The notes: generated by a model from the letters alone, not told the origin. DNA of 64,000 nucleotides from Hafnia paralvei ATCC 29927 (GCF_001655005.1 NZ_LXET01000041.1:1-64000), one strand, 5' to 3'; counted from the stretch's first letter, positions 25,485 through 34,297 are shown. Translations and numbers: made by a program.

Positions 25485-25509
25485 GTTATATACAAAACTA
25501 TATAACGAT
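25485..25509 (-). promoter_or_regulatory. ModE-type operator upstream of the ABC importer
   Basis: GTTATATA-CAAAAC-TATATAACGAT keeps the ModE consensus and its six-base spacer; the right half is a full consensus half-site. It lies 20 bases before the binding-protein start, where a bound repressor would block transcription. Confidence 0.82.
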
Positions 25510-25621
25510 TTGCCGGTGTCAAACAAGTTCCCCTATGGAGTTAAGGGGCTTATACCACTCACACCGCCTGACTAACGAGGACGGACAACAGCAATAAAAA
25601 ATGATGATTCATAGATATATA

Positions 25622-25706
25622 AAACATGAACAACAAAAATAATTTGTTCAGTTTTAGTTCATGTTTAAACCTCCTACGATGGATTTTTACCCGTAGGAGG
25701 TTAAAT
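25622..25706 (+). promoter_or_regulatory. Structured 5' leader that masks the ribosome-binding site of the 58-residue protein
   Basis: Two consecutive hairpins precede the start codon. The first pairs AAACATGAAC (25622-25631) with GTTCATGTTT (25657-25666), with a nested GAACAA/TTGTTC stem. The second pairs AACCTCCTACG (25668-25678) with CGTAGGAGGTT (25692-25702) around a 13-base loop and buries the entire AGGAGG Shine-Dalgarno at 25695-25700. Translation should need opening of this stem by heat, a ligand, an sRNA or a leading ribosome. Confidence 0.75.
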
Positions 25707-25883
25707 ATGAAACAGATCTATGGCTTTTTAAATCAGCTTACAGAGAGCTATCAGCAGGAACGTCAGCCTCATAAATTGCTTGGCTTATTCTACCTAACGC
25801 CAGAACAACGGCTAAAAATCTTAGAAGATATCATGGCGCCTTACAGCGAAGAGGAAGCGAAATTATCTCAAGAAAAGCAATAA
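25707..25883 (+). CDS. Small 58-residue protein, unknown function, with SD-masking leader
   Basis: I do not recognise this protein. It is 58 residues, mostly helical in appearance and charged at the C-terminus (MKQIYGFLNQLTESYQQERQ ... SEEEAKLSQEKQ), with no membrane segment. The ATG at 25707 has a perfect AGGAGG six bases upstream. An in-frame ATG at 25626 would add 27 residues but has no ribosome-binding site and would be translated through the hairpins. It is separate from the ModE-linked operon and transcribed the other way. Confidence 0.7.
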   Translation: MKQIYGFLNQLTESYQQERQPHKLLGLFYLTPEQRLKILEDIMAPYSEEEAKLSQEKQ

Positions 25884-25980
25884 TCTCAAGAAAAGGATAG
25901 AGGTAGGAATATGCAGGCTAAAGAGAGCAAGCCAAACCGCAATAGCATCTACGCGGTTTGGCACAATCCATCAACGAGTG

Positions 25981-26235
25981 CTAAAGACGCTTGCGTAACG
26001 CATTTTCGGCGCTAAACATCCAGAGCTCAGGCTGTCGATTCGGTGAGAACCGCACTTCATAACGATCTTTCAGCGGCGTTAAACGCCAGCTCATCAACTT
26101 TTGATCACGTTTAGGTTTAAGAAAACGACGCCAGCCTAGTGCGCGGGTTGCCTGACGATCGAGCATCCATGCAGCCGTTGGCGATAACGGCAGACGTATA
26201 AAGGTATCTTCAACGCTGATATCACAAATACACAT
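25981..26235 (-). CDS. Hypothetical 84-residue protein
   Basis: Unrecognised basic protein of 84 residues, rich in Arg and Trp (TRALGWRRFLKPKRDQKLMSWRLTPLKDRYEVRFSPNRQPELWMF). No signal, membrane segment or known motif. GGAAG lies six bases before the ATG, which supports translation. It sits next to the tRNA genes on the same strand. Confidence 0.55.
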   Translation of the reverse strand: MCICDISVEDTFIRLPLSPTAAWMLDRQATRALGWRRFLKPKRDQKLMSWRLTPLKDRYEVRFSPNRQPELWMFSAENALRKRL

Positions 26236-26436
26236 ACGACACTTCCATAACGTGATTTAATAATTTAATACTCGGTTAATTATCCCCATCACATCAGCAT
26301 TAGCCAAAGAGATAACCCCCAAACTATGATGTGGCTCACAAACAGAAGGTGGTTAAATTAACAAACATGTAACTATCACCGATAAGCCTGACAAAACGGA
26401 GATCACACAAAATGGAGGGCAAATTTTCGGCGAAAA

Positions 26437-26460
26437 AAAACCACCCAGAGGGTGGTTTCT
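26437..26460 (-). terminator. Terminator of the tRNA operon
   Basis: On the minus strand AACCACCC pairs with GGGTGGTT and is followed by a run of T. Confidence 0.85.
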
Positions 26461-26469
26461 TCTTACTCA

Positions 26470-26545
<76 letters not shown>

Positions 26546-26550
26546 AAATT

Positions 26551-26638
26551 TGGCGGAAGGATAGAGATTCGAACTCTAGGAGCTGTTACACTCGACGGTT
26601 TTCAAGACCGCTGCCTTAAACCACTCAGCCATCCTTCC
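26551..26638 (-). tRNA. tRNA-Ser (anticodon TGA)
   Basis: An 88-base class II tRNA with encoded CCA. The minus strand begins GGAAGGATGGCTGAG, has anticodon TGA in CTTGAAA, the long variable arm typical of serine, and T-arm GTTCGAATC. It lies five bases before tRNA-Thr and is presumably co-transcribed. Confidence 0.95.
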
Positions 26639-26853
26639 AATGGGGGCAGATATTAACGGCCTTCCCGGTGGCTGTCCAGCGCTAAAATAAAAATTTTATT
26701 CAACTGCGCAGTAAATAGCCACGATGAACTTTCTTTAATCAGATATCGCTATTTATTAATCAGTTAGGCCTCTAGCATCACCATTTTTCATGCAATAATA
26801 CTCTGCTCACCGTATCGAGTTATCTCAGTTCAGCTATCGTTTTTAGGTTTTTT

Positions 26854-27351
26854 ATGACTAATCCCACAAAAATACTGGTTAGCACCTGCCTAATGGGCTT
26901 CCCAGTGCGTTATAACGGCAGCGCAAAACCATTTATGCCACCGACGCTGTTACGCTGGCAGCAAGAAGATCGTTTGATACTCTGCTGCCCTGAAGTCAGC
27001 GCAGGCTTCCCAACGCCACGATTGAGCGCTGAAATTCGTTACTCACCGCTTGGAGAGCGTGCCGTCGTCGAATCTGATAATACTGACGTTACTGCGGGCT
27101 ATCTGGCTGGTGCCAGTATCGCCCTACAACTGGCATTAAAACACCAATGCCGTTTTGCCCTACTCACCGATGGCAGCCCTTCTTGCGGTAGCTCGCTTAT
27201 TTATGATGGTAGCTTCAGCGGTAAAAAAATCTCAGGAATGGGATTAACTGCGGATCTATTACGAAAAAATGGAATTACCGTTTTTAGCGAGGCTGAGTTT
27301 TCCGCTCTAGAGGCCGCAGTCACTTTGTCTGATAGGCAAACGGCCTGCTAG
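26854..27351 (+). CDS. DUF523 family protein
   Basis: A 165-residue cytoplasmic protein of the DUF523 (YbbK-like) family. Conserved cysteines occur in STCLMG, LCCPEVSAGFPTPR and TDGSPSCGSS, which suggests metal or Fe-S binding; related segments are found fused to other domains in some bacteria. The biochemical function is unknown. The stop codon lies in a 22-base perfect palindrome (27339-27360). Confidence 0.85.
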   Translation: MTNPTKILVSTCLMGFPVRYNGSAKPFMPPTLLRWQQEDRLILCCPEVSAGFPTPRLSAEIRYSPLGERAVVESDNTDVTAGYLAGASIALQLALKHQCRFALLTDGSPSCGSSLIYDGSFSGKKISGMGLTADLLRKNGITVFSEAEFSALEAAVTLSDRQTAC

Positions 27352-27360
27352 CAGGCCGTT
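27339..27360. repeat. Perfect 22-base palindrome at the end of the DUF523 gene
   Basis: AACGGCCTGC and GCAGGCCGTT abut the stop codon. No T-run follows; it may act as a weak terminator or end-stabilising hairpin. Confidence 0.7.
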
Positions 27361-27383
27361 AGTTGGAGACAGAAAAACGCTAT

Positions 27384-27800
27384 CTACAATTTCTTGCTCA
27401 GGCGGTAATCCAAAGAGTAGCGCCCTGCTCCCGTCACTATCAGCAATAAAAGTCCACCAATTATGCTGATGTTCTTATAGAAGTTGATCTCGTTAAGCAC
27501 CATATCCATGCCACTGAGTCTCCAGAATGGGTGGCCAATAATGGATGTCCCAAGCACATAGAGCGCAAAGATAGCGGCAATAGGCCGAGTCCCCAGCCCT
27601 AAGATCAATGCAAAACCGAAGAAGAGCTCAACCACCACCGCAACGATAGCTGCAATATAGGGTAACGGAGCGCCATAACCCTGCATTGCCGAAACAGCGA
27701 GTTCGAAATGGGTTAATTTCCACCATCCAAATATAATGAACAGCAGCATCAACAATATCCTAGCCAGCAATATAAGTGAGTCTTTCATACCGTCACTCAT
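27384..27800 (-). CDS. DoxX family inner membrane protein
   Basis: A 138-residue membrane protein with four helices and the DoxX family pattern (LLARILLMLLFIIFGWWKLTHF; PLPYIAAIVAVVVELFFGFALILG; RPIAAIFALYV). The start MSDGMKD at 27800 has GAGGAG seven bases upstream. The E. coli relatives (YqjF type) have no firm function, and the thiosulfate:quinone oxidoreductase role of archaeal DoxD/A should not be transferred. Confidence 0.82.
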   Translation of the reverse strand: MSDGMKDSLILLARILLMLLFIIFGWWKLTHFELAVSAMQGYGAPLPYIAAIVAVVVELFFGFALILGLGTRPIAAIFALYVLGTSIIGHPFWRLSGMDMVLNEINFYKNISIIGGLLLLIVTGAGRYSLDYRLSKKL

Positions 27801-27943
27801 TTTTGACTCCTCAATCCGCAAAAATGGAACTGCTACCTTCCTGTGTTAATTCTAGGACACTATAAGGATTTATGACGGGGGATTTATCGCATTAACAGCA
27901 AGCCATCTTTCATACAGAAAGCGGCCTGCATCTGAGTATTAAA

Positions 27944-28618
27944 TTAGATAGGCGCGTGGAAGGTTGTCACGATTTCTAAAATGCCATTGATAATAAACTG
28001 TACGCCCATGCAAACTAATAAAAATCCCATCAGGCGTGAAATAGCTTCAATGCCTCCCTTACCCACCAGCTTCATAATCGCGCCAGAACTGCGTAAGCAT
28101 CCCCACAGAATGACACTAACGGACAGAAACACCAGCACCGGAGCCACCATCAGCACCCAATCGGGGAAATCAGCACCGTGTTTAATGGTGGACGCAGAGC
28201 TAATAATCATCGCTATGGTGCCGGGTCCCGCCGTACTGGGCATCGCGAGCGGAACAAAGGCAATATTCGCGGTTGGGTGTTTGTTTAACTCTTCACTTTT
28301 GCTTTCAACCTCTGGCTGATCCTCCATCTTTTGCTGAGGAAACAGCATTCTGAAACCGATAAAGGCGACAATTAATCCCCCCGCAACCCGCAAACCTGGG
28401 ATAGAGATCCCAAAGGTGTTCATCACAACTTGGCCGGCATAAAAGGCAACCATCATGATGGCAAACACATAGACCGAAGCCATTAACGACTGGCGGTTTC
28501 GCTCCTCGCGGTTCATATTTCCCGCTAGGCCGAGAAATAACGCCACCGTCGTCAGTGGGTTAGCCAACGGTAATATCACTACCAATCCTAGCCCTATGGC
28601 CTTAAATAATTCAATCAT
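27944..28618 (-). CDS. marC: MarC family inner membrane protein
   Basis: A 224-residue protein with six hydrophobic helices, very close to E. coli MarC (LFKAIGLGLVVILPLANPLTTVALFLGLAGNMNREERNRQSLMASVYVFAIMMVAFYAGQ; IAFVPLAMPSTAGPGTIAMIISSAS). Once thought a multidrug determinant because of its place beside marRAB, it is now considered unrelated to resistance; function unknown. No marRAB operon is next to it here. Confidence 0.9.
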   Translation of the reverse strand: MIELFKAIGLGLVVILPLANPLTTVALFLGLAGNMNREERNRQSLMASVYVFAIMMVAFYAGQVVMNTFGISIPGLRVAGGLIVAFIGFRMLFPQQKMEDQPEVESKSEELNKHPTANIAFVPLAMPSTAGPGTIAMIISSASTIKHGADFPDWVLMVAPVLVFLSVSVILWGCLRSSGAIMKLVGKGGIEAISRLMGFLLVCMGVQFIINGILEIVTTFHAPI

Positions 28619-28716
28619 TATGCATCACATCCTTGGTGCGAATGACGGGTTATATGTCAATTGAAGCTATAGAGTATAGGCAATAAGCTCAAGTGAAACC
28701 ATTCGCACAATAATGT

Positions 28717-29610
28717 TCATTTTTTGCCCTTGTTTTTATCTAACTCACTGCGTATTTGTGCATGGCTAATTAACGCAAAAATGAATGTGCCGCCGATGAT
28801 ATTACCGATCAAGGTCGGCACGGCAAATGGATAAATAAATTCCTGCCAGTGAAGATGACCGGAAAATACCAAATAGAGAATTTCTACCGAGCCAACAACA
28901 ATATGAGTCAGATCGCCGATGGCGACCAGATAGGTCATAATAACAATAACCCAGATTTTCGCCGCTCCCGCAGAGGGAAACATCCATACCATGGTGGCAA
29001 TAATCCAACCTGATACCACGGCGTTGGCAAACATTTCCGTCGGCGAATTTTCCATCACTTTCTGACTGATGCTGACGAAAGCCTCACGCGTTTGCACGTC
29101 AAATACCGGCAAATGCCAGAAGATAAACGCAACTAAGCCCGTGCCTATCAGGTTCCCGAGCAACACAAGCCCCCACAACCGCATCAGTAAAAGAAGATTG
29201 GTGCGATTAGGCTTATTCATAACAGGCAGTACCGCGGTCAGCGTATTTTCCGTAAACAACTGCTGGCGAGCCATAATCACGATAATAAACCCCAACGTAT
29301 AGCCGAAGTTTTCTAATAAAAATGCGCCCGGTACCCCATCAAGTTTGACGTGGAAAATACCTTTCGCCATCAGCGAAGCTCCCATTGAAAGCCCTGCGGC
29401 AACAGCAGACCAGAGCAATGCCCAAACATCACGCTCTAGCTCTTTGGTACCTTCCATACGGATAATTTCATGTACCGCCGCAGCGCGTGACGGAAGGCGA
29501 TCTTCATCGGTATTGATCTCTTTCCCCTGCTTCTCTTCATCATTATCAACCTTCAACCCGCTTTCTGGCTTTTCATCAACAATACGATCTTTATGAGGCT
29601 CATCATTCAT
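28717..29610 (-). CDS. yfdC: YfdC, formate/nitrite transporter (FNT) family protein
   Basis: A 297-residue membrane protein. A charged, acidic N-terminal extension of about 60 residues (KDRIVDEKPESGLKVDNDEEKQG) precedes six helices of the FNT channel fold, with GMASLMAKG-like GASLMAKGIFHV and the FTENTLTAVLPVM segment. It is close to E. coli YfdC, whose substrate is not established. The start MNDEPHKD at 29610 has GGAGAG upstream. Confidence 0.88.
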   Translation of the reverse strand: MNDEPHKDRIVDEKPESGLKVDNDEEKQGKEINTDEDRLPSRAAAVHEIIRMEGTKELERDVWALLWSAVAAGLSMGASLMAKGIFHVKLDGVPGAFLLENFGYTLGFIIVIMARQQLFTENTLTAVLPVMNKPNRTNLLLLMRLWGLVLLGNLIGTGLVAFIFWHLPVFDVQTREAFVSISQKVMENSPTEMFANAVVSGWIIATMVWMFPSAGAAKIWVIVIMTYLVAIGDLTHIVVGSVEILYLVFSGHLHWQEFIYPFAVPTLIGNIIGGTFIFALISHAQIRSELDKNKGKK

Positions 29611-29782
29611 TCTGCATCTCTCCGTTGGTTTCAATAATAAGCGTAGACTCTGATTCCGCTCATTTCAGATGCAGATAGCTAAACTCAGATTAATTGATGA
29701 AGAAACATGCTAGATGAATTGAATGACTCAGAATATAATGTGATCCAAATCACATTATACTGTTGAGTGAGGATCGTGTTGC

Positions 29783-30061
29783 ATGGGTACTGTTATGACT
29801 GGGCTAATCGTCGCCCGTTGGGAAATCATGAGTACTTTTATGATGTTTGTGGCCAGCTCATTGAACATCAAGTTTCGTAAGAAAGGTCACAGCTTGGTTG
29901 CTTTTGCCTTCAGCGGCATCGGGTTTGCCACGGCATGTTGGTTGGTTATGACACTCACTGGCGCGACAATCAACACCGATGGAATGAGCCACTTTTGGGC
30001 CGTAGCCAAAGATGTATTTGTTGACGTCATGAGCCAACCCTCCGCCTATAGCATGATGTAG
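29783..30061 (+). CDS. Small inner membrane protein, unknown
   Basis: A 92-residue protein with two likely membrane segments (MSTFMMFVASSLN and LVAFAFSGIGFATACWLVMTLTG) and a Met/Ser-rich tail. GAGGA lies nine bases before the ATG at 29783; an internal ATG at 29828 with GGGAAAT close by could be the true start, giving 77 residues. I could not place the family. Confidence 0.6.
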   Translation: MGTVMTGLIVARWEIMSTFMMFVASSLNIKFRKKGHSLVAFAFSGIGFATACWLVMTLTGATINTDGMSHFWAVAKDVFVDVMSQPSAYSMM

Positions 30062-30142
30062 TTGATCGCCATATTGCAGGGCACATCCGCGTTCATCACC
30101 GACGTGCCCTGCACCACCACTCTTGAATAGCTATCCATAGAA

Positions 30143-30286
30143 TCAGAGCTCACTGCGCGGTAAAACAACCGCGACAGAAATCGATGCTTTCAGCATTTTC
30201 ATCGCTGTATTCCAACGGCTCGAACTATGATGGGCAACAGCATATTTTGCGACGGACTGTGCAATTTTAACTCTCTTCGCGTTCAT
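30143..30286 (-). CDS. Small basic protein of 47 residues, unknown
   Basis: Reading on the minus strand from an ATG at 30286 gives MNAKRVKIAQSVAKYAVAHH and continues to a TGA at 30143. GAGGAG lies nine bases before the start. The product is basic with a moderately hydrophobic C-terminal part (ASISVAVVLP). Too short for ordinary gene finding; conservation in relatives would decide it. Confidence 0.5.
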   Translation of the reverse strand: MNAKRVKIAQSVAKYAVAHHSSSRWNTAMKMLKASISVAVVLPRSEL

Positions 30287-30428
30287 AGTCAGACTCTCCT
30301 CAAAGACAACATCACTTTGCCGTTATTAAGAAAAAGCCTATACCTTTCTCATTCAAGCTGTGTTTACCAATTGTAAACTTATGCCGTAAACTATATCCAA
30401 AGGTTCGAGTGTTGCCCGCAGCAGAAAT

Positions 30429-30452
30429 AAAAAGAGGCCGCAAGCGGCCCCT
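30429..30452 (-). terminator. Terminator of proP
   Basis: On the minus strand GGCCGC pairs with GCGGCC around TT, followed by CTCTTTTTATTT. Confidence 0.85.
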
Positions 30453-30470
30453 AGACAGAAAATGAAAACC

Positions 30471-31973
30471 TTAATCCAATTTAGGATGTTGGTCGATTAG
30501 ACGCTGTTTCTTGCGTTCCAATTCTTCAATCTGCTCGTTAATATCCTCAACCTTTTGCTCGATGTTGTCATAAGTCTCTTGTAACAACTCTTTCGCTTCA
30601 GCACGGTCAGAAGCTGCTGGCGTTGCGCCTCTAAGAGGCTTATTCGCCGTTTCTTTCATAAACAAGCCCGTTGCTAATCCGATTAACGCCACAACCATCA
30701 AGTAATAGGCTGGCATATACAGGTTGTTGGTGGTTTCAACCAACCAAGCTGCAATCGTCGGCGTCAAACCAGCAATAAGTACTGAAATATTAAACGAAAT
30801 CGCTAGCGCACTGTATCGAATATGCGTTGGGAACATTGCTGGCAGCGTAGACGCCATCACCCCCGTAAACGCATTCAGCAATATAGCTAATATCAACAGC
30901 CCCAAGAAAATCAAACCAATGATATCGCTGTTGATGAGTTTGAAACAGGGGATGGCTAATAACAGTAAACCAATGCTACCAAAGATAATAAATGGCTTAC
31001 GGCCAAAGCGGTCACTCATTAGTCCCATAACCGGCTGGACAAACAGCATACCGATCATAATCGCAATGATGATCAACACGCCGTGGTCTTCTGAATAATG
31101 CAGGTTATGCGACAAATAGCTCGGCATATACGTCAGCAACATGTAATACGTTACGTTGGTTGAGATAACCAGACCGACACAGGTCAACAAGCTTTTCCAA
31201 TGCTGAGCAAGAATGGTTTTAAATGAAGTCTTAGGCGGATTTTGAATCGCATTGCGATCGTCCTGCTCCATTTTATCTACATGCTGTTGGAACGCTGGCG
31301 TTTCTTCTAATGCATGGCGTAAATAAAGACCAATCAAACCTAATGGTGCAGCAATAAAGAATGGAATACGCCATCCCCAATCAAGGAAATCTTGCTCACC
31401 AACAATGCTAGAAATCAGTACCACTACGCCGGCACCCAAAACGAAGCCCGCAATGGAACCAAAGTCTAACCAGCTCCCCATAAATCCGCGTTTTCTGTCT
31501 GGAGAATATTCAGCAACAAAGATTGCTGCTCCTGAATACTCACCACCGACGGAAAAGCCTTGAGCTAATTTAGCCAACAGCAACAGAATCGGAGCCCAGA
31601 TCCCTATCGATGCATAAGACGGAATGAGGCCGATACAGAACGTACTCACCGCCATGATAATAATAGTGACAGAGAGAACTTTTTGGCGGCCAAATTTATC
31701 CCCCAATGCACCGAAGAATAATCCGCCTAAAGGACGAATGAGGAATGGAACAGAGAATGTAGCCAGCGCCGCGATCATCTGAATACCTGGATCGGCACCG
31801 GGGAAGAATACTTGACCCAGTGCATAGGCAACAAACCCGTAAACACCAAAGTCGAACCATTCCATCGCATTACCCAACGCTGCCGCGGTAATGGCTTTTT
31901 TTAACTTCTCATCATCGATAATTGTAATGTCGTTAATATGTAGCGGCTTTGCCTGCTTTCTTCTTAATCTCAT
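30471..31973 (-). CDS. proP: ProP, osmosensing proline/glycine betaine:H+ symporter
   Basis: A 500-residue major facilitator carrier, the same length as E. coli ProP, that takes up proline, betaine and ectoine under hyperosmotic stress. Twelve helices are apparent with the MFS loop GALGDKFGRQKVL and SDRFGRKPF. The C-terminal extension is an alpha-helical coiled coil (LLQETYDNIEQKVEDINEQIEELERKKQRLI) that tunes osmotic activation in some ProP orthologues. The start MRLRRKQAKP at 31973 has AGGAAA upstream. Confidence 0.95.
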   Translation of the reverse strand: MRLRRKQAKPLHINDITIIDDEKLKKAITAAALGNAMEWFDFGVYGFVAYALGQVFFPGADPGIQMIAALATFSVPFLIRPLGGLFFGALGDKFGRQKVLSVTIIIMAVSTFCIGLIPSYASIGIWAPILLLLAKLAQGFSVGGEYSGAAIFVAEYSPDRKRGFMGSWLDFGSIAGFVLGAGVVVLISSIVGEQDFLDWGWRIPFFIAAPLGLIGLYLRHALEETPAFQQHVDKMEQDDRNAIQNPPKTSFKTILAQHWKSLLTCVGLVISTNVTYYMLLTYMPSYLSHNLHYSEDHGVLIIIAIMIGMLFVQPVMGLMSDRFGRKPFIIFGSIGLLLLAIPCFKLINSDIIGLIFLGLLILAILLNAFTGVMASTLPAMFPTHIRYSALAISFNISVLIAGLTPTIAAWLVETTNNLYMPAYYLMVVALIGLATGLFMKETANKPLRGATPAASDRAEAKELLQETYDNIEQKVEDINEQIEELERKKQRLIDQHPKLD

Positions 31974-32498
31974 TATTATTTCCTTGCAAAATTTTGTGTC
32001 GCACAGTGAATGCCTTCTCACCGTGCCTCACGATGGTCCGTTCTCTACCCGTCTTACTTCAAAATTGCTTACGTATTGGCTGCGCTCGTCCACCCTGCTT
32101 GCGACTTTTAGACGTTCATAGCCTATGACAACTCGAATACTCAGGATAAAGCCCCCAATGGGACACGACCTAAATCGCTGATAGTGCGCTTTCCGGCAGC
32201 CTCAGATAAGCAGTCTCCTACCTGATCAACCACACCCTAACAGCCCTTTTCTCCTTATTTAATCCTTCAAATAATGCTGTTTAACTATAACAATAATTCA
32301 ACAAAACAGACTAAATGTCAAAATTTGTGATCTTAGTCACTGAGAGTGTAAAGATCGTATAGGCCTGAAAAAAAGCCATTTTTGAGATAATAACTAGGCA
32401 AAACTAATGAGCTACTGCCGCATAGAATGGGACTGAGAGATATTTGTGAGAGATTTGTCAGGCGGAAAAAAAGTGCGGAAAAGCAAACAGAAATGGCT
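31974..32498. other. Non-coding region upstream of proP
   Basis: About 525 bases between proP and yfiB that hold the proP promoter. A stretch near 32050-32110 (ACTTCAAAATTGCTTACGTATTGGCTGCGCTCG) looks like one of the dispersed intergenic repeats of enteric bacteria, which I cannot name. I see no supported gene or firm operator. Confidence 0.4.
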
Positions 32499-32518
32499 AG
32501 GTATCATCCATGATACCT
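32499..32518. repeat. Inverted repeat downstream of yfiB
   Basis: AGGTATCAT and ATGATACCT with a two-base centre, next to AAAAAAT. The T-run lies on the upstream side for yfiB, so it is not a standard terminator for that gene. Confidence 0.5.
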
Positions 32519-32545
32519 AAAAAATATTTATCTATTGGGGCTCAG

Positions 32546-33037
32546 TTAAGGCGCCTCAATGACTATTGCAACACGTCTATTTTCAGAACGTCCCTGCTTA
32601 GTGCTATTGCTAGCAATCGGATGACTTTCTCCCATTCCGCGCGTTGTAAGATTCATGCGTGGGATCCCCCCCTGAGAAAGAGCATCAGCCACTGTATTGG
32701 CGCGTTTTAGCGATAGCTGCTGGTTGTAGCTTTCATCACCATAATTATCGGTAAAGCCATCTAAGCGCGCATGCAGAATATTGATTTGCGCAAGCGTCTT
32801 ACCCATTTTTTTTACCGTTTCCGTGCTTTCTGGCGTCAGATTAGATTTGTTATTACCAAACAATACCTTCTCAGACAGTCCAAACATCCATCCCTCATCG
32901 GTCTGATGGAAGCCCTGCTCTTTTAGTACTGCAATTTGTTCTGCGGTTAATCCGCCTTTATGCTGACATCCCGCTAAAAATAGTACTGCTAAAATTATTC
33001 CTACCCATTTCCACTGAGTGTGTAATCTCACGTTCAT
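32546..33037 (-). CDS. yfiB: YfiB, OmpA-like lipoprotein of the YfiBNR system
   Basis: A 163-residue outer-membrane lipoprotein (lipobox FLAGC, Cys24) with a C-terminal OmpA/MotB peptidoglycan-binding domain (LDGFTDNYGDESYNQQLSLKRANTVADAL). In Pseudomonas YfiB binds YfiR and removes it from the cyclase YfiN. The start MNVRLHTQWKW at 33037 leaves a 29-base gap after yfiN. Gene order yfiR-yfiN-yfiB is the conserved one. Confidence 0.9.
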   Translation of the reverse strand: MNVRLHTQWKWVGIILAVLFLAGCQHKGGLTAEQIAVLKEQGFHQTDEGWMFGLSEKVLFGNNKSNLTPESTETVKKMGKTLAQINILHARLDGFTDNYGDESYNQQLSLKRANTVADALSQGGIPRMNLTTRGMGESHPIASNSTKQGRSENRRVAIVIEAP

Positions 33038-33066
33038 TCCTCTTCCTATTTTTTTTAATATCATCG

Positions 33067-34293
33067 TTACGAGAAGCTCCAACCGCCACCGTTATGCTTA
33101 CTGTGATACATAGCGGCATCCGCTTTCTCCAATAATTCAGCTGGCGTACTCCCAGCATTTGAAAGCGTAAAACCTATGCTGAGTGATACAAATACCTCTT
33201 CACCATTAGGCAGATATATCGTGCGTCTCATTGCCTTGAGGATTTTTTCGATTACCTGCATGACATCGTCCTGATCAACCACGTGACGCAATAAAATTGA
33301 AAACTCATCACCGCCCATCCTGGCAACTAAGTCATTTTTACCGACCAGCGTTTTTAGACGTTCTGCAATCGTGGTTAGTACATGATCGCCGGCCGAATGC
33401 CCCCAAGTATCATTGACAGCTTTAAAACCATCACCATCAAGAAACATGACGCATATTTGTTCCTGCATCATGTTCATACTCTCTAGCATGCTCATGAAGT
33501 TTGAGCGATTTGGCAGTGACGTTAATGGGTCATGCAATGCTTTATAAGAAAGCTGATCGTTCTCGATCATCAAATCAGCATGTTGCAATTCCATTTCACG
33601 CAATAAGCTATTGAAGCCCCGACTCAGCTCATTAATCTCTGCAATTTGTGAAGGCCGTACCCTGATTGAAAATTCTCTCTTTTCTCGGGCCAAACGAGCC
33701 ACATGGGCAATATTTTGCAGCTCATCGACAATTCCGGTGTGCATACGGCGCACTAACCAAAACGACAGCAAAGCGGTAATCACCAAACAACTCAATAGGC
33801 CAAGCAACAAATTGCTCAAGAATTTAACCATAGTGGCGCCACCTGCGGTCAACGTGACGTATCCCACCACTTCATTCTCACTCACTACAGGTTGAACAAC
33901 CATTTTTGGCAATAGCCATTTTCGAATCGGGTCGTCAAGCGTCAAACGCATGCTGGTAGGTGAGGTCCAGCTTGCGAGTAACTCCTTCTTTTGATCGTAG
34001 ATCCTCGCCTCATACACTTGTTCTTTTTTAGCGATCAACGTCAACGCATCCTGAGCCGCCGGTTTATCGCCAAATACCACTGCAGCCGCGCTGGTATAAC
34101 TAATCGTGGCTGCAACCAACTGTAAGTTATGTTCAGCGTATGACTTCAGCGTGAAAACAGAAAGCACTGACAGCGGTATCCCCGCCATTAGCAGAGTAAT
34201 AGCGATAATCATTAAATGAATACGCTGAAACATACTACGTAACGTTGGACGAGATTTAGGCATGTTCGCGTTTGAGAAAAAAGTGAATCTCAT
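33067..34293 (-). CDS. dgcN: YfiN (DgcN), membrane diguanylate cyclase
   Basis: A 408-residue inner membrane enzyme making cyclic-di-GMP. An N-terminal helix (residues near 28-50), a periplasmic sensor region, a second helix (LLLGLLSCLVITALLSFWLV), a HAMP linker and a GGDEF domain follow in order. The active site is ARMGGDEFSIL and the fold signature FLDGDGFKAVNDTWGHSAGD is intact, so it should be active. It begins four bases after yfiR, which represses it from the periplasm in characterised homologues. Confidence 0.92.
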   Translation of the reverse strand: MRFTFFSNANMPKSRPTLRSMFQRIHLMIIAITLLMAGIPLSVLSVFTLKSYAEHNLQLVAATISYTSAAAVVFGDKPAAQDALTLIAKKEQVYEARIYDQKKELLASWTSPTSMRLTLDDPIRKWLLPKMVVQPVVSENEVVGYVTLTAGGATMVKFLSNLLLGLLSCLVITALLSFWLVRRMHTGIVDELQNIAHVARLAREKREFSIRVRPSQIAEINELSRGFNSLLREMELQHADLMIENDQLSYKALHDPLTSLPNRSNFMSMLESMNMMQEQICVMFLDGDGFKAVNDTWGHSAGDHVLTTIAERLKTLVGKNDLVARMGGDEFSILLRHVVDQDDVMQVIEKILKAMRRTIYLPNGEEVFVSLSIGFTLSNAGSTPAELLEKADAAMYHSKHNGGGWSFS

Positions 34294-34297
34294 CCGA

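Noticed and set aside
26551..26640. tRNA-Ser 3' region as an integration site
   Set aside because: No duplicated tRNA end, integrase or composition shift was seen on either side.
27944..28618. MarC as part of a mar resistance operon together with the MarA-type gene at 35356
   Set aside because: The genes are 7 kb apart with unrelated genes between, and MarC itself is not a resistance determinant.
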